A stretch of DNA of 64,000 bases from Leptasterias polaris (Eukaryota > Echinodermata > Asteroidea > Forcipulatida > Asteriidae): positions 2,046,001-2,110,000 of the forward strand of contig JAZGTN010000176.1 in NCBI GenBank assembly GCA_037783415.1. Reading direction: 5' to 3'. The translations under genes and the position numbers were made by a program. Below the pieces are notes generated by a model. It saw only the letters and a list, made by a program, of their open reading frames with translations, was not told where the DNA came from and searched no databases. Below, piece after piece: positions 1-12,905 of this stretch (position 1 is the first letter of the stretch; every line of letters starts with the position of its first letter).

Positions 1-1880
1 AAATGTATAAGAGGGTGGGTATTTATTCAATAAAATCACTTCTAAAATTGTATTTGTCTGATTCGTCTCGTCAATGTCTAAATGGTGGATGTACATTGAG
101 ATGCCACACCTTTGTGTTTCTGTTATTTTTTTGCATAGAGTGCACTTAAATGTAGGTGATGTTACACCACTACAGAGCTCAGTATTATGTACGCAAATGA
201 GATCTAAATAATTGACAGCTTCTTCGACTCCTTCAAGTCGTATGTATTGCTGTAGGGTAAATGGATACCTTATTGATTATTGATTACTTACAAAGATGCA
301 TTTGTTATGCCGCATTGTAAATAAATGTATTCTATAAAGCTACAGTGAGTGTAGAATTGTCACGTTTCAACAAAGCCTGGTTTCAAAAATGTTCTCCTAA
401 CACAGCATCTTCTTTCAATACAAAAGGTAACCCTCTTATCACACAAAATGGAAAACACTCAATTTTTCAAATGATCCCATGGGCTACTTTGCATGCACAA
501 CTTCATTTTGACGTCTACATTACAACTAGGCAATTTTGTTTTATGTTAGAAAAAAAGATGGCATGTAACTTACATACTACATGTAGGCCTACAGTACATA
601 ATGAGGGAAACTAAAACATAAAATGTATGTAGCCTACAGTAACTCAATCCAGTATTCAGTGAAATAAATACATGAGCTACATTTATGTATCTAACACGTA
701 TGTGTGTACAACCTTCTGCAGATAAATGGAAGTACCTTATTGTAGGTCAAAGGCTAGGGCCAGTGACTGAGACTGGCTGCATCTACATATGGTTCAACCA
801 ATGATGCACATCTCATGTCTCTAAATACCATCTTTTGCTTGGATTATAAGTAACAATATGACTTTGCCAATCAGATCACTTCCCCATCAAGTCCAATGGA
901 AGCCCATAAAAATGCATCTTTGAATTAAGTCTTCATGTAATTTCTGTATCAATTACAATTTTTTTTATCTGTTCCAACAAGGTTAAATGTAGCTGTGGTT
1001 CTGTGAAAATGCACTGCTGAGTTAGACTTAAAATGAGGTCACATAGCCTTATGGAACCTTGCCAAGGTCAGGGTGGTTCCCTAGTGTTGCCAAATTTGGC
1101 AAAGGGGTATTGCCAGCATAGCTGCTGCACTACATGATTGTATAGTATAGTATGTACAGTTCAATCACTGGTTGACTAGGAGCATTGGCGCTGTGCTGCC
1201 TCTGTCTACTATGTGCATGATTGCACCATTTGCACTTTGCATGTACGTGATTATGCCAAATGCATCGAAAAATATACCATCATGTCAGCATATTTCAAAT
1301 TGAAAGATCCTACAAGTAATCCATGAACATCAGGGTCTTTCCCTACGATATGCGTACAGTGCGTATCATCTCAGTCCACTCTAGCAGTTCAATGGAAAAC
1401 AGTATCTTAGAATCACTTGCAGCATAACTTCTTCCTTGATCAATGATGAAAATAAAATAGTTGTTTCTGTAGTGTAACATGTATGCAATTTTATCAGTTC
1501 ATATGAGATCTCTATTTTAATACCTCCGTACCAATTTAAGGCCCCTATCACATATCCAACCTCTTCACAAATTGTTTGTGTTGAACTCTATAAGATTCCA
1601 GAGATGCTTGTCTGGAGTGGGCATTCCACAAAGTACACCCAGACTTTTATTAGTCAACCCTGAGCCAAAAATTGACAGAGGAATCTGGAAAGAATGTCTT
1701 GACATCTCAGAGTTTGAGCATTGATTTCATTGCAACGAAATGTTCGTTCAACATTGAAGCTGAAATAGTAGACCACATGTACATGTACATGCTTGGTCAG
1801 CACACATACAGTACCATTGCTTAAGGCCTTTTACTAAGGATAAAGTCAGTTTATATTTACATACAAATAAAATAATGATG

Positions 1881-2705
1881 TTATATTTTTGTATTTCTAA
1901 TGAACATGTTTGTATTTTAAAATACACTGACCATTTTTTATCATAAAAGTCTCATGTCCTGGCTAAAACTACTGACTACCTAGGCTGTACAGTTTGATTT
2001 GAATCACAAACACATGACTCAAATTCACATGGTGCTTTTCCCTATAACTAGACAAAAATAAACCTACTGAAGGTAGTCTAAAACTACACATGGTTGCTTG
2101 GGAAATATTTGGCCAGCAGACATCTGCATTGTCCAACATTACATAATAAAAGCTCAATATAGACAGATAAGGATCAATATCCAATGTGACCCAGGCACAT
2201 GTTATGACATGAAGGAGGCATTGACAAAAAGATATGTAAACAAGGCCTGTGTATTTACACCAGAGCTCTTCTATGACCATGGTGCAATTCTAACTCCATG
2301 ATCAGGGCTCGAATTTGGGATAAAATTCCACAAGACTGCAGGGCCTGTAGCTCAAATCGTTTACCGGACCAGAATTTATTTTACAAGACTAGATTCGTTC
2401 GTTAGAGAACTTTCTTCACAGCTTAACATTATAACTATTCTTATTTGAACAAGGGCTAAGAGAAGATTAGTCTTTTTTGTGTTATGGGTAAGTATACATC
2501 AATTCTCAACAGAATTGAAAGACATTTATCAGACTCAAAGTCAACATTTGAAAATAATAAATGACAATACACATTTAGGTGTTCATTTGAAAAACACAAG
2601 ACCACCGGACTTGTCTGGTCAAGAGTTTACTGGCCAGAGGCTAAAATCACTGGTCTTGGGCCTGCGGTCCAGTGTAAAATTTGAGCCCTGCCATGGTACT
2701 GTAAC
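1881..2705. repeat. 825-bp tandem duplication, copy 1
   Basis: Every landmark in this block recurs exactly 825 bp downstream, and small open frames of 103, 67 and 77+ codons are identical in both copies. Copy 1 starts at a TTATATTTTTG and ends at GGTACTGTAAC. The lack of visible differences suggests a very recent duplication, or an assembly duplication of allelic sequence. The unit carries an inverted-repeat element at 2303-2690. Confidence 0.9.
2303..2690. mobile_element. hAT-like short inverted-repeat element (copy in duplication 1)
   Basis: Begins CAGGGCTCGAATTT and ends AAATTTGAGCCCTG, a 14-base inverted repeat with one mismatch. CAGGG...CCCTG ends are typical of nonautonomous hAT elements, so the superfamily is inferred from the ends only. 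Target-site duplication is unclear (imperfect CCATG on both sides). The same element recurs at 3128-3515 only because it was carried by the 825-bp duplication. Confidence 0.55.
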
Positions 2706-3530
2706 TTATATTTTTGTATTTCTAATGAACATGTTTGTATTTTAAAATACACTGACCATTTTTTATCATAAAAGTCTCATGTCCTGGCTAAAACTACTGA
2801 CTACCTAGGCTGTACAGTTTGATTTGAATCACAAACACATGACTCAAATTCACATGGTGCTTTTCCCTATAACTAGACAAAAATAAACCTACTGAAGGTA
2901 GTCTAAAACTACACATGGTTGCTTGGGAAATATTTGGCCAGCAGACATCTGCATTGTCCAACATTACATAATAAAAGCTCAATATAGACAGATAAGGATC
3001 AATATCCAATGTGACCCAGGCACATGTTATGACATGAAGGAGGCATTGACAAAAAGATATGTAAACAAGGCCTGTGTATTTACACCAGAGCTCTTCTATG
3101 ACCATGGTGCAATTCTAACTCCATGATCAGGGCTCGAATTTGGGATAAAATTCCACAAGACTGCAGGGCCTGTAGCTCAAATCGTTTACCGGACCAGAAT
3201 TTATTTTACAAGACTAGATTCGTTCGTTAGAGAACTTTCTTCACAGCTTAACATTATAACTATTCTTATTTGAACAAGGGCTAAGAGAAGATTAGTCTTT
3301 TTTGTGTTATGGGTAAGTATACATCAATTCTCAACAGAATTGAAAGACATTTATCAGACTCAAAGTCAACATTTGAAAATAATAAATGACAATACACATT
3401 TAGGTGTTCATTTGAAAAACACAAGACCACCGGACTTGTCTGGTCAAGAGTTTACTGGCCAGAGGCTAAAATCACTGGTCTTGGGCCTGCGGTCCAGTGT
3501 AAAATTTGAGCCCTGCCATGGTACTGTAAC
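2706..3530. repeat. 825-bp tandem duplication, copy 2
   Basis: Direct, head-to-tail copy of 1881-2705 with no difference that I could find by eye. It includes a second copy of the internal element (3128-3515). The copies abut without spacer, so this is a true tandem rather than two transposon insertions. Confidence 0.9.
3128..3515. mobile_element. hAT-like short inverted-repeat element (copy in duplication 2)
   Basis: Same element as 2303-2690, displaced by exactly 825 bp. The identical flanks show that it was duplicated with its surroundings. Confidence 0.55.
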
Positions 3531-5384
3531 TTTGTAAGGAATGGACAAGAGTTCTTTTCAGCTGAATAGCACTTAAGAACTTAGTGACTTTTGTGGAGCA
3601 ATAAGCATTATATGCATAACTGATCTTAGATCACTCATGCTGTTACGAACTTGAGTACAAGTGTGAACAAAACAACACCTCCATATGCTGTCTCAGTATG
3701 TTTGCGTAGATCTATGTTTTGTTATGCGAACAAGGTACTACTGGGGACAAACAAAACCAAGAACATAACACTCCTCTCTCTCCCCCCCCCCCCCCAAACT
3801 GTTGTATTATCTCATAGTGTCAGATCTCCAGGATAAATAAACTGAAGTCAACAGCTATTTTTACTTTGCAATTGCCATTTCAGTATGCATTTCTATGTAA
3901 TATCATACACCGACCTCTGCAGTAATGTTTGCTTTACTCATAAGTTTGTTTATCTTTATATTTACCACATAGTATCCAGGTATCAAACAAAGGTCACTTG
4001 GTCAAAACTTATTCCACTCCCAACATTTTCATTACAGTGTATTTTGTACACATGGTGCACTTTCTCCTTAGTATGCGTAGAGGTGAAAATGGCTTCAAAA
4101 CCTTGTAAGATTGTGTTAGTCATGTACAATGTAAGTAGGTAATTCTCAGCATTAGCAACAAACAATGATCTCCATACTGGGCAGGGGTCAAATTATGGTC
4201 AAACCAAGGTACTATGATATAACTTGTAGGCACGGTTCCTCTGTGTTACAAGTATGTTGTACAATAAAAAGTTGGTTTGAAACAGGTAAATACTTTTGGT
4301 GTCCATCTTGTTTTACTGAGTTTTCATTCAAATGATTAAACCTCACTGCCTATGCTTAAATCAAACATGAAAACTTTTACTGGCTCGTACCCCCATAAAT
4401 CCCATAATTACACTGTTAGTGCAGCTCCAAACCATATTTGTGGATCTAGATACATCTTGTTTGAGCTGGCAAACAAATTTCCTCATCGATAACAAAAAAC
4501 AAAAAACAAAAAACCTTCAAAAGACTACTCCACTGATGTACTAAATGAAATAAACACTGCAAATCTTATCAAACTGGATAGGAACATGAATGCAAGCAGT
4601 GGTAAAAACTATAACTTATCTCTCCTTGCAGAATTTTAATTCATTTTTCCAAGTACCCTAAACACATTGATAAACCATCCTTTCTCTGTGGATAAACTAA
4701 TCCAATTCGAAGTCTTGACCCTGTGACATTTTGTGCATTGTATGCACCCACCATTCACATCAACAAATTTTGCTGTGTGGGCAAGTACATTATATTTTAG
4801 ACCACGGTAAAGAATAATAGATGGTCTATTTAATAACATTATGGCAAAGACAAGCTCAGGTTAAAGGAATTCAGACTGTCAGAAAACTAATAAAGTGGAG
4901 CTGGTATTGGACTAAACTACAAACCTGAAAACGGATTGACAAAAACAAAACATTCCTTGAAATATAAGTTGGTTATTAAAGATGGTTCTTTGGTACAAAG
5001 ACAAATATCGAGGGCCTCAAGTCTTTGTGAGGGAACAAATAAACAACAAATGATATATATGATGTTTGTCATTGCAGAAAAACATACCCATTATTAAGTT
5101 GATTTTTTTTATAAAATGAAATATTGTTGGAATATAGATCCATTTTTATAAAATACATACTAGTCAGTAGTGTACTTACTAGTGGGTTTCAATCCGTATA
5201 CCTTTTTGTATTAAAACCCAACAATATTGTGTACATATTTTGAGCTTGCTATTTAATCAAAACCATAGCATTTTACTGGGATAAACGGTAGGTTAAAAAT
5301 GGTTTTAAAACCACCCACCATTTCACATCATGCTTTAATGAACAGTAAGTTTTATTAGATAAAACAAGTTCAAAATGTTCTCAC

Positions 5385-6241
5385 CTGATACGGAAAGAGT
5401 GTGTTTGTGTTAGCATCTGTTCTCTTCCCATCTGCTCTGGTGAACTCCAACCCTGGTGCTGTGTTCATCCCCGATGGATACTGCTGCCCGTAGTGTTTTG
5501 CTGGCAGTGATGTGCTTCGCTGAAACTTGGGTGGCGAGATGATCGGGTTGGAAAGAACACGGCCTTTGTGGGGTGATATTGAGGGGTGGCTACCAGAGTG
5601 ATTGGAAACTGTTGGCATGGATCGCCTCTGCTGCTGCTGCTGCTGCTGCATCTGGTTTGCAACTGATGGAGCCGGACCACTGGGTGGTGAGCCGACAGTC
5701 CCCCAAGGATTCCCTTGTTGCTGTTGTTGAACTGATGGCTGCATGCCCTGTTGGTGTCCTTGCGGCGATGGCCATGATGTTGCTGCTGCTGTTTGTTGGG
5801 CAGCTGCTGAGTTCCAGTTTGCTGTGTACTGCTTGTTTTGGAGGTAAAGACTTCCAGCTTGAGCTTGCGCCTGCAGCTGAGCTTGGGCCTGTTGGAGCTG
5901 AGTCGCTGTCTGGTAGATGTTTTGCTGTTGTGTGGCTGCCTGGTGAGGGGGTATGTTGCGCCGTTGCTGGACAGCCTGCTGCTGCTGCATCCCAAGCTGT
6001 GGGGATAATGTAGCATTTGGACTAAAGAGTGGTGATGAGTTACGTGGAAAGTTCTGAAACTGCATTGTGCCATTCATGGTTGGCAGCCCCTGGAAATAAG
6101 ATTCTTCGGCTGCAGTGGCAGTAGACCAGAGATTTTGGGAGCTTGTAAAACTGCTTGAACTTACAACTGAGTTAACTGCACTGTTACCCGAACTTGCTGC
6201 AACGTTGTTGATGTAGTTGCTGGGATTTACGTCCTGAATAA

Positions 6242-6278
<37 letters not shown>

Positions 6279-6674
6279 TTGATGTGCCTGTGCCTGTGCA
6301 TGGGCCTGAGCCTGTGCGTAGTAACCTATCTGATGCTGCAGTTGCAAGAGCCCAACTGCACCGGACGATGTTGCTGTGATGGGAGGTCCCTCTGACTGTG
6401 CTTTGTTCTTATCAGGAACAGTTAACGGACTCGAATCACCCGATTTCGACTTTGACCCGGGAGACAAGTCGTCCGAGTTGTCGGAGCTGAGATCTGGATT
6501 TGGCGATAACTGCTGCAAATGCTGCTTACTGGCAGTTTTCTCCATCAGCATGTCATCTTGCATCGTTAGCGCCTCGGGAGAAAACAAAGACACGGTGCTC
6601 GAATTTGGGTACAATTCCAGCGGTGAGAGGGCCCTTGTATCGTGTGGATGGACATCCAAACCGAAATCCCCCAT
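5385..6674 (-). CDS. CPEB3: CPEB2/3/4-class cytoplasmic polyadenylation element-binding protein, first coding exon (5' partial gene)
   Basis: 430 codons. Start ATG at 6674, with an in-frame TAA immediately upstream, so the start is fixed. The exon ends CAG|GTGAGA at 5385/5384, phase 0. MGDFGLDV resembles the MGDYGFGV start of vertebrate CPEB4. MQDDMLMEK (residues 38-46) matches the CPEB3 start MQDDLLMDK. A block around residues 182-213 (WST..AEESYFQG, NGTMQFQNFP) matches the WST/FFQG/NGTMLFQNFP block of CPEB3. SISPHKG and ISPPKFQR, then RTD...LFPYQ, match the end of the vertebrate exon. There is a pure 13-Gln tract at about 132-144, plus other Q-rich stretches. This family binds U-rich 3'UTR elements through two RRMs and a zinc-binding domain, and controls translation, especially in neurons and oocytes. 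Those C-terminal domains are encoded left of the window. The symbol is by locus; the gene may be the single ancestor of CPEB2/3/4. Confidence 0.9.
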
Positions 6675-8586
6675 TTAGTGAGAGCTATGCGGCTACGGTG
6701 AACCAAATTTCCACGTTTAAATATTTTTCTTCCTACCTCAAATTATGATCAGATTACTGGCTGGCTGTTGTACTGTACCTCTCAAGCCCAGCTGTTCACC
6801 GTAGCAGCCGCTGCTTCCGTACGTGCAACAAACCCACTGTACAGTACCTCCCTCAAACGGAATCGTACGCTGTTTGTGTGATGCTGCATGAAAAATGTAC
6901 TAAAATTTGAGTCCGGAGTTTCTAATTCTCAAGCCACCGGCAAACTGTGTGTGTACGGACAATACGCCATGTACCACACCACGGCTGAAGTTAGTGACGA
7001 TATTAGTGGCAGTTTCTGTAACCCCAATTACGTCCAAACAGGGACGCAATATTTGTTCCTTCTCTGATGTAATGCAAGTATAATTTTCCTAAATAATTTG
7101 AATTGGTGATAAAAAGTGATGCATTCTATCAAAATTTTAGGTAGAAATTGAGAAATTCTCCAATATTTCTAATTTTTGAAAATAAGGATTCGTGTTCACC
7201 ACTTAGGGTAGTAGAAACAGACAGTGGTCACGAGCGGCAACGCCGGGACAGCTGCTACTGTCTCACATACAACTGACGAGGGCGCTTTGTCCACGAAAGA
7301 GTTTCATGAATGGCTAGCGTGGAGGGGACAATAAGTAAAGAAAAGTTTGGGTTTTACCCTTTGTAAAAACCTGCTCGTGCCATAGGTGGGTTCTTTTTAT
7401 TGTCTGCTCGTTGATAAATAACCGTCACAATAAGAAAAGGCGCCAAAGTGAGCCGTAAGCCAGTTTGGCGGTCCTTTATGCTAAAGTGTCACTAATTCGT
7501 GGGCTCAGTGATCTGCTTACCGGCACCCGTCGGATCTATAACTTCAGTGTAAAGGACTTTGGGTAAAGTTTTCTGTGTCTGCTCCTCCTGTTTCTTAGCA
7601 AATTCTTAGACGAATCACTTCATCTAGGTTTTTTTTCACCACCCCCCCCCCCCCCCCCCCACGACCTGTACCAACGACATACCAGGAACACATTTCGGCC
7701 TAAGTATGACGTATCAGTTTCAGAAACTGTATTCGGAACTTTAACCTTTTCAACTAATTTTTATATAGGGCCTATATACAGTTCGATTGTTTGCTTTCCT
7801 GTTATTAATTCATTAATGTATTTCTTTAAAAGTTTCATCTCCTATGTTAATGAGGGGTTCATTTCATGAGTAGATGTGTTGGACTTCATGCGGCTCTTTA
7901 TGATTTGGGCAATGGGCATTTTCCGTGACTTAAAATTCATTGAAAAACAATTGATTTTGAATGACACTCCTTGTATTTTTGTCAAAGCAGAAGTAAGAAC
8001 TAACGGTTTGTTTCTATTGTGAGAATGAAAACTCTGCCGGTACCCCCTGTGAAAATAAATCATGAGCAGCTAATTAAAAACAACGCTAACTGATTGACTT
8101 CTGAAAACCATGCCGGTGCCCTGATTTTTTTAGAAGAAACAGAAAGAAGATACAACGCTGATTGAATATTTTTAATAGAGCTGCTCCCAAACCAATTAAC
8201 TAATTCGCGACAGGTGAGACAAAAACCACAAGAATGTGGTTCATCTATTGGACCATTCAGCTCGTCTGTTCGCGTGGCCCGCACGCGACCTATTACGGGG
8301 TTGACAAAGAGCTACCAGACGTTTTGAAAACGAAATAGTATAGTGGTGAGTGGAGTGAAAGTATATAACAAAGCGTGCAAAATCACAAAGAAATAATAAT
8401 GAGCACAGAGGAAAAAAACCGAAGGTACCCTGCAGTGCTCTGTGTTTGTCGTCGGGTCGCGGTACGTAAATAACTTTGTTCAGCGGTGAAAAAAACATGA
8501 AGAAAAAGGGGAGGAATCACGAAGAAGGACAAAGAAGTTATGGCCTTCGGGCCTCAGCACGTGTGGATGGCAGCGCAGTGTGGAGG
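6675..8586. promoter_or_regulatory. Likely divergent 5' region between CPEB (-) and MARCHF5 (+)
   Basis: No coding gene is seen. The stretch is richer in CpG than its surroundings, notably 7195-7290 and 8260-8590, and lies upstream of the CPEB start. It probably holds the CPEB 5'UTR and start sites and perhaps the MARCHF5 start. In human the two genes are head to head with a very short gap. There is a C-run at 7639-7661. No clear TATA box or single start site could be picked out. Confidence 0.4.
8539..8585 (+). other. Candidate 5' noncoding exon end / short upstream ORF of MARCHF5
   Basis: An ATGGCC in good start context at 8539 begins a short frame that runs into a strong donor, GGAG|GTATGTGT, at 8585/8586. 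If joined to the acceptor at 16176/16177, the frame stops after two more codons (TGA). It would therefore be a small uORF in the leader, not an N-terminal extension. Positioned head to head with CPEB. This is inference from splice-site quality only. Confidence 0.25.
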
Positions 8587-10317
8587 TATGTGTGGTCCCT
8601 CACATGACCAAATAAAGATAGTGCTTTATCAGCTGTTATGGTTAACTTCAAATACAATATCATGAGAAAATAGAAGAAGATTATACACACATAATTATGT
8701 TTAAGGTTTACCTTATCAGGAACTTCTTAATATTTTACAATTATTTTAGAGCTATTGTGTAATTGGTTGTATAGGCCTAACGTGATCAAAGTGATGTCGG
8801 CTTTTTGGCTCAGTGACAGTTTTTTGAATATAAAAATGGGAACAAGTGCAACCCGTTGTCATAATTATATTGAAACATTAACTGAATGATTACCAGGTAG
8901 TTTTTTTTTTACAAGAAATCTTTGTGACCAGGATTAGACCCCCTACGTCGAAATACAAATGTTATACATTAATTTGTTATACATAAAAAGTTACTTTTCA
9001 TTATGCTACGAAATGCCTGTACGAGCAATAAAAAACAATACTAATGCTCATTAGTCATAATGCTTTGCCAATAAATTTGTTTCAAAAATATTATTGTCGA
9101 AAGGATACACAAATAATTGTGCATGGCAAAACAAAAAGGGATAACATTTCAACAAAATTAGTAATGGATTTATTTTCATGTCCCCCTACACACAGCGGTC
9201 ATTATTTGTGACAAAATTAATGTGAAGTTTGTAAAACATTTTATTCAAACTAACAACACATTGACAAAAGATAATGTCTGCTGATTATTAGTTCAAAAAG
9301 TAGTGCTGAACGTACAGCTGTCATAAGACGCACGACCTCGCGCGCAATAGACAAAAGTTCGCTCAGGACAGGTGCACGGCATGCAGTGCTCGCGCCGCAC
9401 TTATCGGCTAAGGGTGCACTGATTATGTGCAGGCTGGACATCATTGTGTTCTTTCAAATAAATAATAAATAAAAGCTTCGACAGGTGTGGTTACACTTTG
9501 TTATGACCACAAACTTACTTTATGCATGGTAAAACTTGTTTTGATGGCCAAAATGCACAAACAGAATGGCAATTTGCCATATAGTGGGTAGAAAATTACG
9601 TTCCTTTTGAATGAAAGTGCTTGGTTTCGTAAGTAAAGCTCGTATTGCAGTCTCTAACAGGCAAAACGTTTTAGGGGTCTTAGGATCAGAGACACTGGTT
9701 TTGTCTTGCTCATTAATGTTGATCCATGAAGAAGCAACGCGTAGATTATTGCGTGCGTTTCTTTGTCCAAACAATAAGTGACGTGTTTCTCTATTAAAGC
9801 TCGGACTCCAATGATTTTCAACTGCAGGGCTCATTCGGCTCAATGTATCAATCCATTATTGCTTGGAAAGTGTGATGTCACGCAATGTAAATCAATATGG
9901 CAATATTGACAGCTCATTTCAACATGAATCTTTATGCTTTGTGAAATTAAACCCAGGATTTACACACGCCGTCCCAGTTAGGCTACTTCGACTATGCTTC
10001 GACTACAGAGGAGCCCAAACTAGCACGCACTCCATTCTAGGTTGAGAGAAAAATGTAAATTGTCACTTTTGTGTCTGCTGAATCTAATAATGTTGCAGTG
10101 CGAAACATGTAATGCAGTCTACAATGGTTTCGAAAACAGAATGACGGTTTTGTTCCAATGGCATATGAAATAAGCACGACATAAGTTTTTAGTAGTTTCT
10201 TTATGTTTTTAGTACTGTAGTTTCTTGTTTTTTAGGGTTTCTCGGAATTCCTGTTTCTGTGTACAGTTGTTTTATATTTTCGGTATGTTTATTGGCTTGT
10301 TTTACATCTTTATATTT

Positions 10318-10392
10318 GTAAAGTGCCTTGAGCGTCTTTTTATGCGGATTTTGGCGCTATATAAATGCTTTTTATTATTTATTATTATTAGG
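10318..10392 (+). mobile_element. 3' tail of an L2/CR1-type LINE
   Basis: TAAAGTGCCTTGAGCG, then GCGCTATATAAATGC and a (TTATT)n tail, is the characteristic 3' end of L2/CR1-like non-LTR retrotransposons. No reverse transcriptase coding remains next to it. The same type of tail ends the longer fragment at 51163-51545. Confidence 0.6.
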
Positions 10393-10717
10393 CCTATGTG
10401 CATTAGAATTCGGGGTCTATTTATCACCAGTGAGAGATTATAACAACCCCTTTTCCGATCATTTCCTATTATAGCAATCTATATATGTGGAACAGATACA
10501 CATTTTATAATATATTTGTTAATGTTAGCCTCGTTCTCTTTCTTTCTTTTTGTAATTTTGTTTTATTGGAAAGCTTAGTTATTGTACACCTGTACCAGTG
10601 CCAATCGTCCTCCCCGTTTATTAAATCGAAATAAGCAGCGAACGTACAACAAATCGCCTGAAAAAAACTTTCTTTGCTGTTTGGAAGTAGCTATAGGGAA
10701 AACAAAAACCAACACAC

Positions 10718-10948
10718 AAAAAGGACCAACAACCCAACCAACCAAACAACCAAACAAACAAACAAACAAACACCCCACCAAACAACCAACCAAACAACCA
10801 AACAAACAAACAACCAAACAACCAAACAACCAACCAACCAAACAAACAAACAAACAAACACCCCAACAACCCAACAAACAAACAAACAAACAAACAACCC
10901 AACAAACCCCCTGAGTAAAAAACAAACAAACAAACAAACAACCCAACG
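10718..10948. repeat. (ACCAAACAAACA)n simple repeat
   Basis: About 230 bases built only from CAAA, CCAA and CCCA words. Because stops are rare in this composition, it creates long but meaningless frames on both strands. Confidence 0.9.
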
Positions 10949-12287
10949 AAACCAAATTACACAGAAGTGATGTAATATACAATTTGTTTTGTTAAACGTT
11001 TTGTTTAATGGATTGAAAGAGCCGAGAAAGCATTTATTATCTGTATAAAATTACGCAACCACCGCTAAGGATTTTCCTTGAAATATACGTAATCATGAAA
11101 CACAAATTGATTCGATTTCGGCAAAGTTTAAATTATCTTAGTTCCGTTCAAGTAGATCTTTAACGTCTTTGTTATGTTCTTGCTGTGCACAAGGCATTCG
11201 GGTAGAAAATAGACGCCTACAATGGTCTATGTACTCAGAATGTTGACCGAGCAACCAACCCGCCTCATAATCAGTCTCAGCGAGTTTTTTATCCAAGTGC
11301 GTACGAATGGGGGCGCTATACGTTTACTAATTAGACTATTCTATTGCGAGACAGGTAAACTTTTATGTCAATTGATCTATAGTTATTTCATGTGTACCAA
11401 TACAGAACAAGCACATGTAAAGAAGCAGTTTTGAAGACTTGTTTTTATATTAATTAAAATTAAACAGTGGTTGCTTAATAAAAATTACCTTATAACATTT
11501 GTAAACATTATAAGAGGAAGTATCGCATTCCTGTGTTAAACGTGAAAGAATCCGATAGGCAGGAGATTCCGCCATCTTGTTTTAAAGTCCATTTACATGC
11601 ATTGCAAAGTTCGATAATTTTTATGGCGGAATTTGCTTGAGTTGAAAGCTTTATCTCTACCGCCATTAATTGAGGACAACACTAAACACTAATACAGAAT
11701 ATTTGACTGAGTCTACTTGATGTAAGTTGTCAGCATGTAGCTTTAACGTTAGATTTCGTAATCATTTCATGGAATGGCACATGATCATCATGATGATGAT
11801 CATCATGATGACTTCGAATTCTGTCGATGTTTCTAGTGTAATGAATCAATGAATGAACTGAGTGTTTGTTGTCAAAAACTGAAAAAATTGACATTCAATT
11901 CATTGGGGCCCCCAATTTAATCTTTGTTTCTTAATTTTATGTTGTTTCCCTAAAGTTTTGATTTTGAAATTCAATTCAATTTCAATAAAAAGGGCCCCAG
12001 TTTAGCCTATAATCTTTGTTTCTTAATTTTATGTTAATTGTTATATATATAATTTCCCTACCTATATGATTATAAAGTAAACTTTCTAGACGAAAGTTTT
12101 GATTTTAGTTTTTTGAAACGTTTTTTTAATTCAAAATTTCATGAAAAATGAAACACAGACACGGGACAGACAGACATAACAATACATGATGAATGACATG
12201 GTCTAAATTAAGGGAGTATATATCTCAAATCAGAATGGATAATCCATTCCATCCACCACTGCACTGCCACCACTAGTCGCCGAGTCA

Positions 12288-12480
12288 GGGTATTCCGACA
12301 CCCCCCTTGTTCGGACAACTCAACCTACATGTATGTATATATTCCGACACCCCTACCCTATGTTCCGACACCCCTATCTTCTGACACTTCTATATTCCGA
12401 CTGCTTCACCTATGTTCCGACAACCCTATGTTCCGACACTCCAATGTTCCGACACTCCAATGTTCCGACAACCCGCTGTT
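12288..12480 (+). repeat. TTCCGACACCCC minisatellite, forward arm
   Basis: About ten degenerate units built on TATGTTCCGACACCCC. The complementary units occur in the opposite orientation at 12570-12725 and again at 16076-16125. The pair could fold back on itself around a ~90-bp loop. Confidence 0.75.
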
Positions 12481-12569
12481 GTCGTTGTGACCATGTGCCA
12501 AGTTTGTGACCATGTGCTTTTTGGTAGGAAACAGAAACTATTAATTATCAGAATGATAATGTGAAAAAT

Positions 12570-12728
12570 AATGTGTCGAAACATAGGGGTGTCTGAATAC
12601 AGGGGTGTCGGAACATAGTTTTGGGAGTTGGAATATAAGGGTGTCGGAAGATAGGGGTGTTGGAAAATAGGGATGTCGGAACATGGGGGAGTCGGAATAT
12701 AGGGGTGTTGGAACATGGGGGAGTAACC
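12570..12728 (-). repeat. TTCCGACACCCC minisatellite, reverse arm
   Basis: Units of GGTGTCGGAACATAGG, the complement of the array at 12288-12480. Unit spacing varies around 15-18 bases. Confidence 0.75.
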
Positions 12729-12905
12729 CACTAGTCAATACCAGCAGAGTGTTCCCCTTTTACTAAAGTTGAAACGGAGAGTCCGTTCCACAAGGGAATA
12801 CCAACAGAGTGATCCCCCAAAGTCGAAACAGATGAGATAGTTCGTTCTAATTTGCCAATCACGCCAAATTTGTGCGACCATTACATACATATAGGTTTAA
12901 TGGCA

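Larger units (their letters stand above)
1..5384 (-). other. Intron of the CPEB gene following its first coding exon
   Basis: This sequence lies 3' of the CPEB exon on the minus strand, after the donor at 5384-5383. It runs off the left edge of the window. I see no further CPEB exon in it and no RRM-like coding. It holds the 825-bp tandem duplication described separately, a C-run near 3782, and a short (CAAAAAA)n stretch near 4495. Open frames here are short and have no recognisable family. Confidence 0.7.

Noticed and set aside
1969..3105. Identical 103-codon frame found twice
   Set aside because: The repetition is due to the 825-bp tandem duplication. The frame has no recognisable family and lies in an intron with repeat sequence.
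1..5384. HDV-like CPEB3 ribozyme
   Set aside because: Mammalian CPEB3 carries this ribozyme in an intron. I looked for the characteristic core on the minus strand and saw nothing convincing; the equivalent intron may also lie outside the window.
5465..6073. Long frames antisense or out of frame to the CPEB exon
   Set aside because: They are shadows of the Q-rich CAG/CAA composition of the real CPEB frame, which alone matches known CPEB blocks.
10575..10982. Cys/Leu/Phe-rich and Thr/Lys/Gln-rich frames of about 80-135 codons
   Set aside because: They read through the (ACCAAACA)n simple repeat in every frame.
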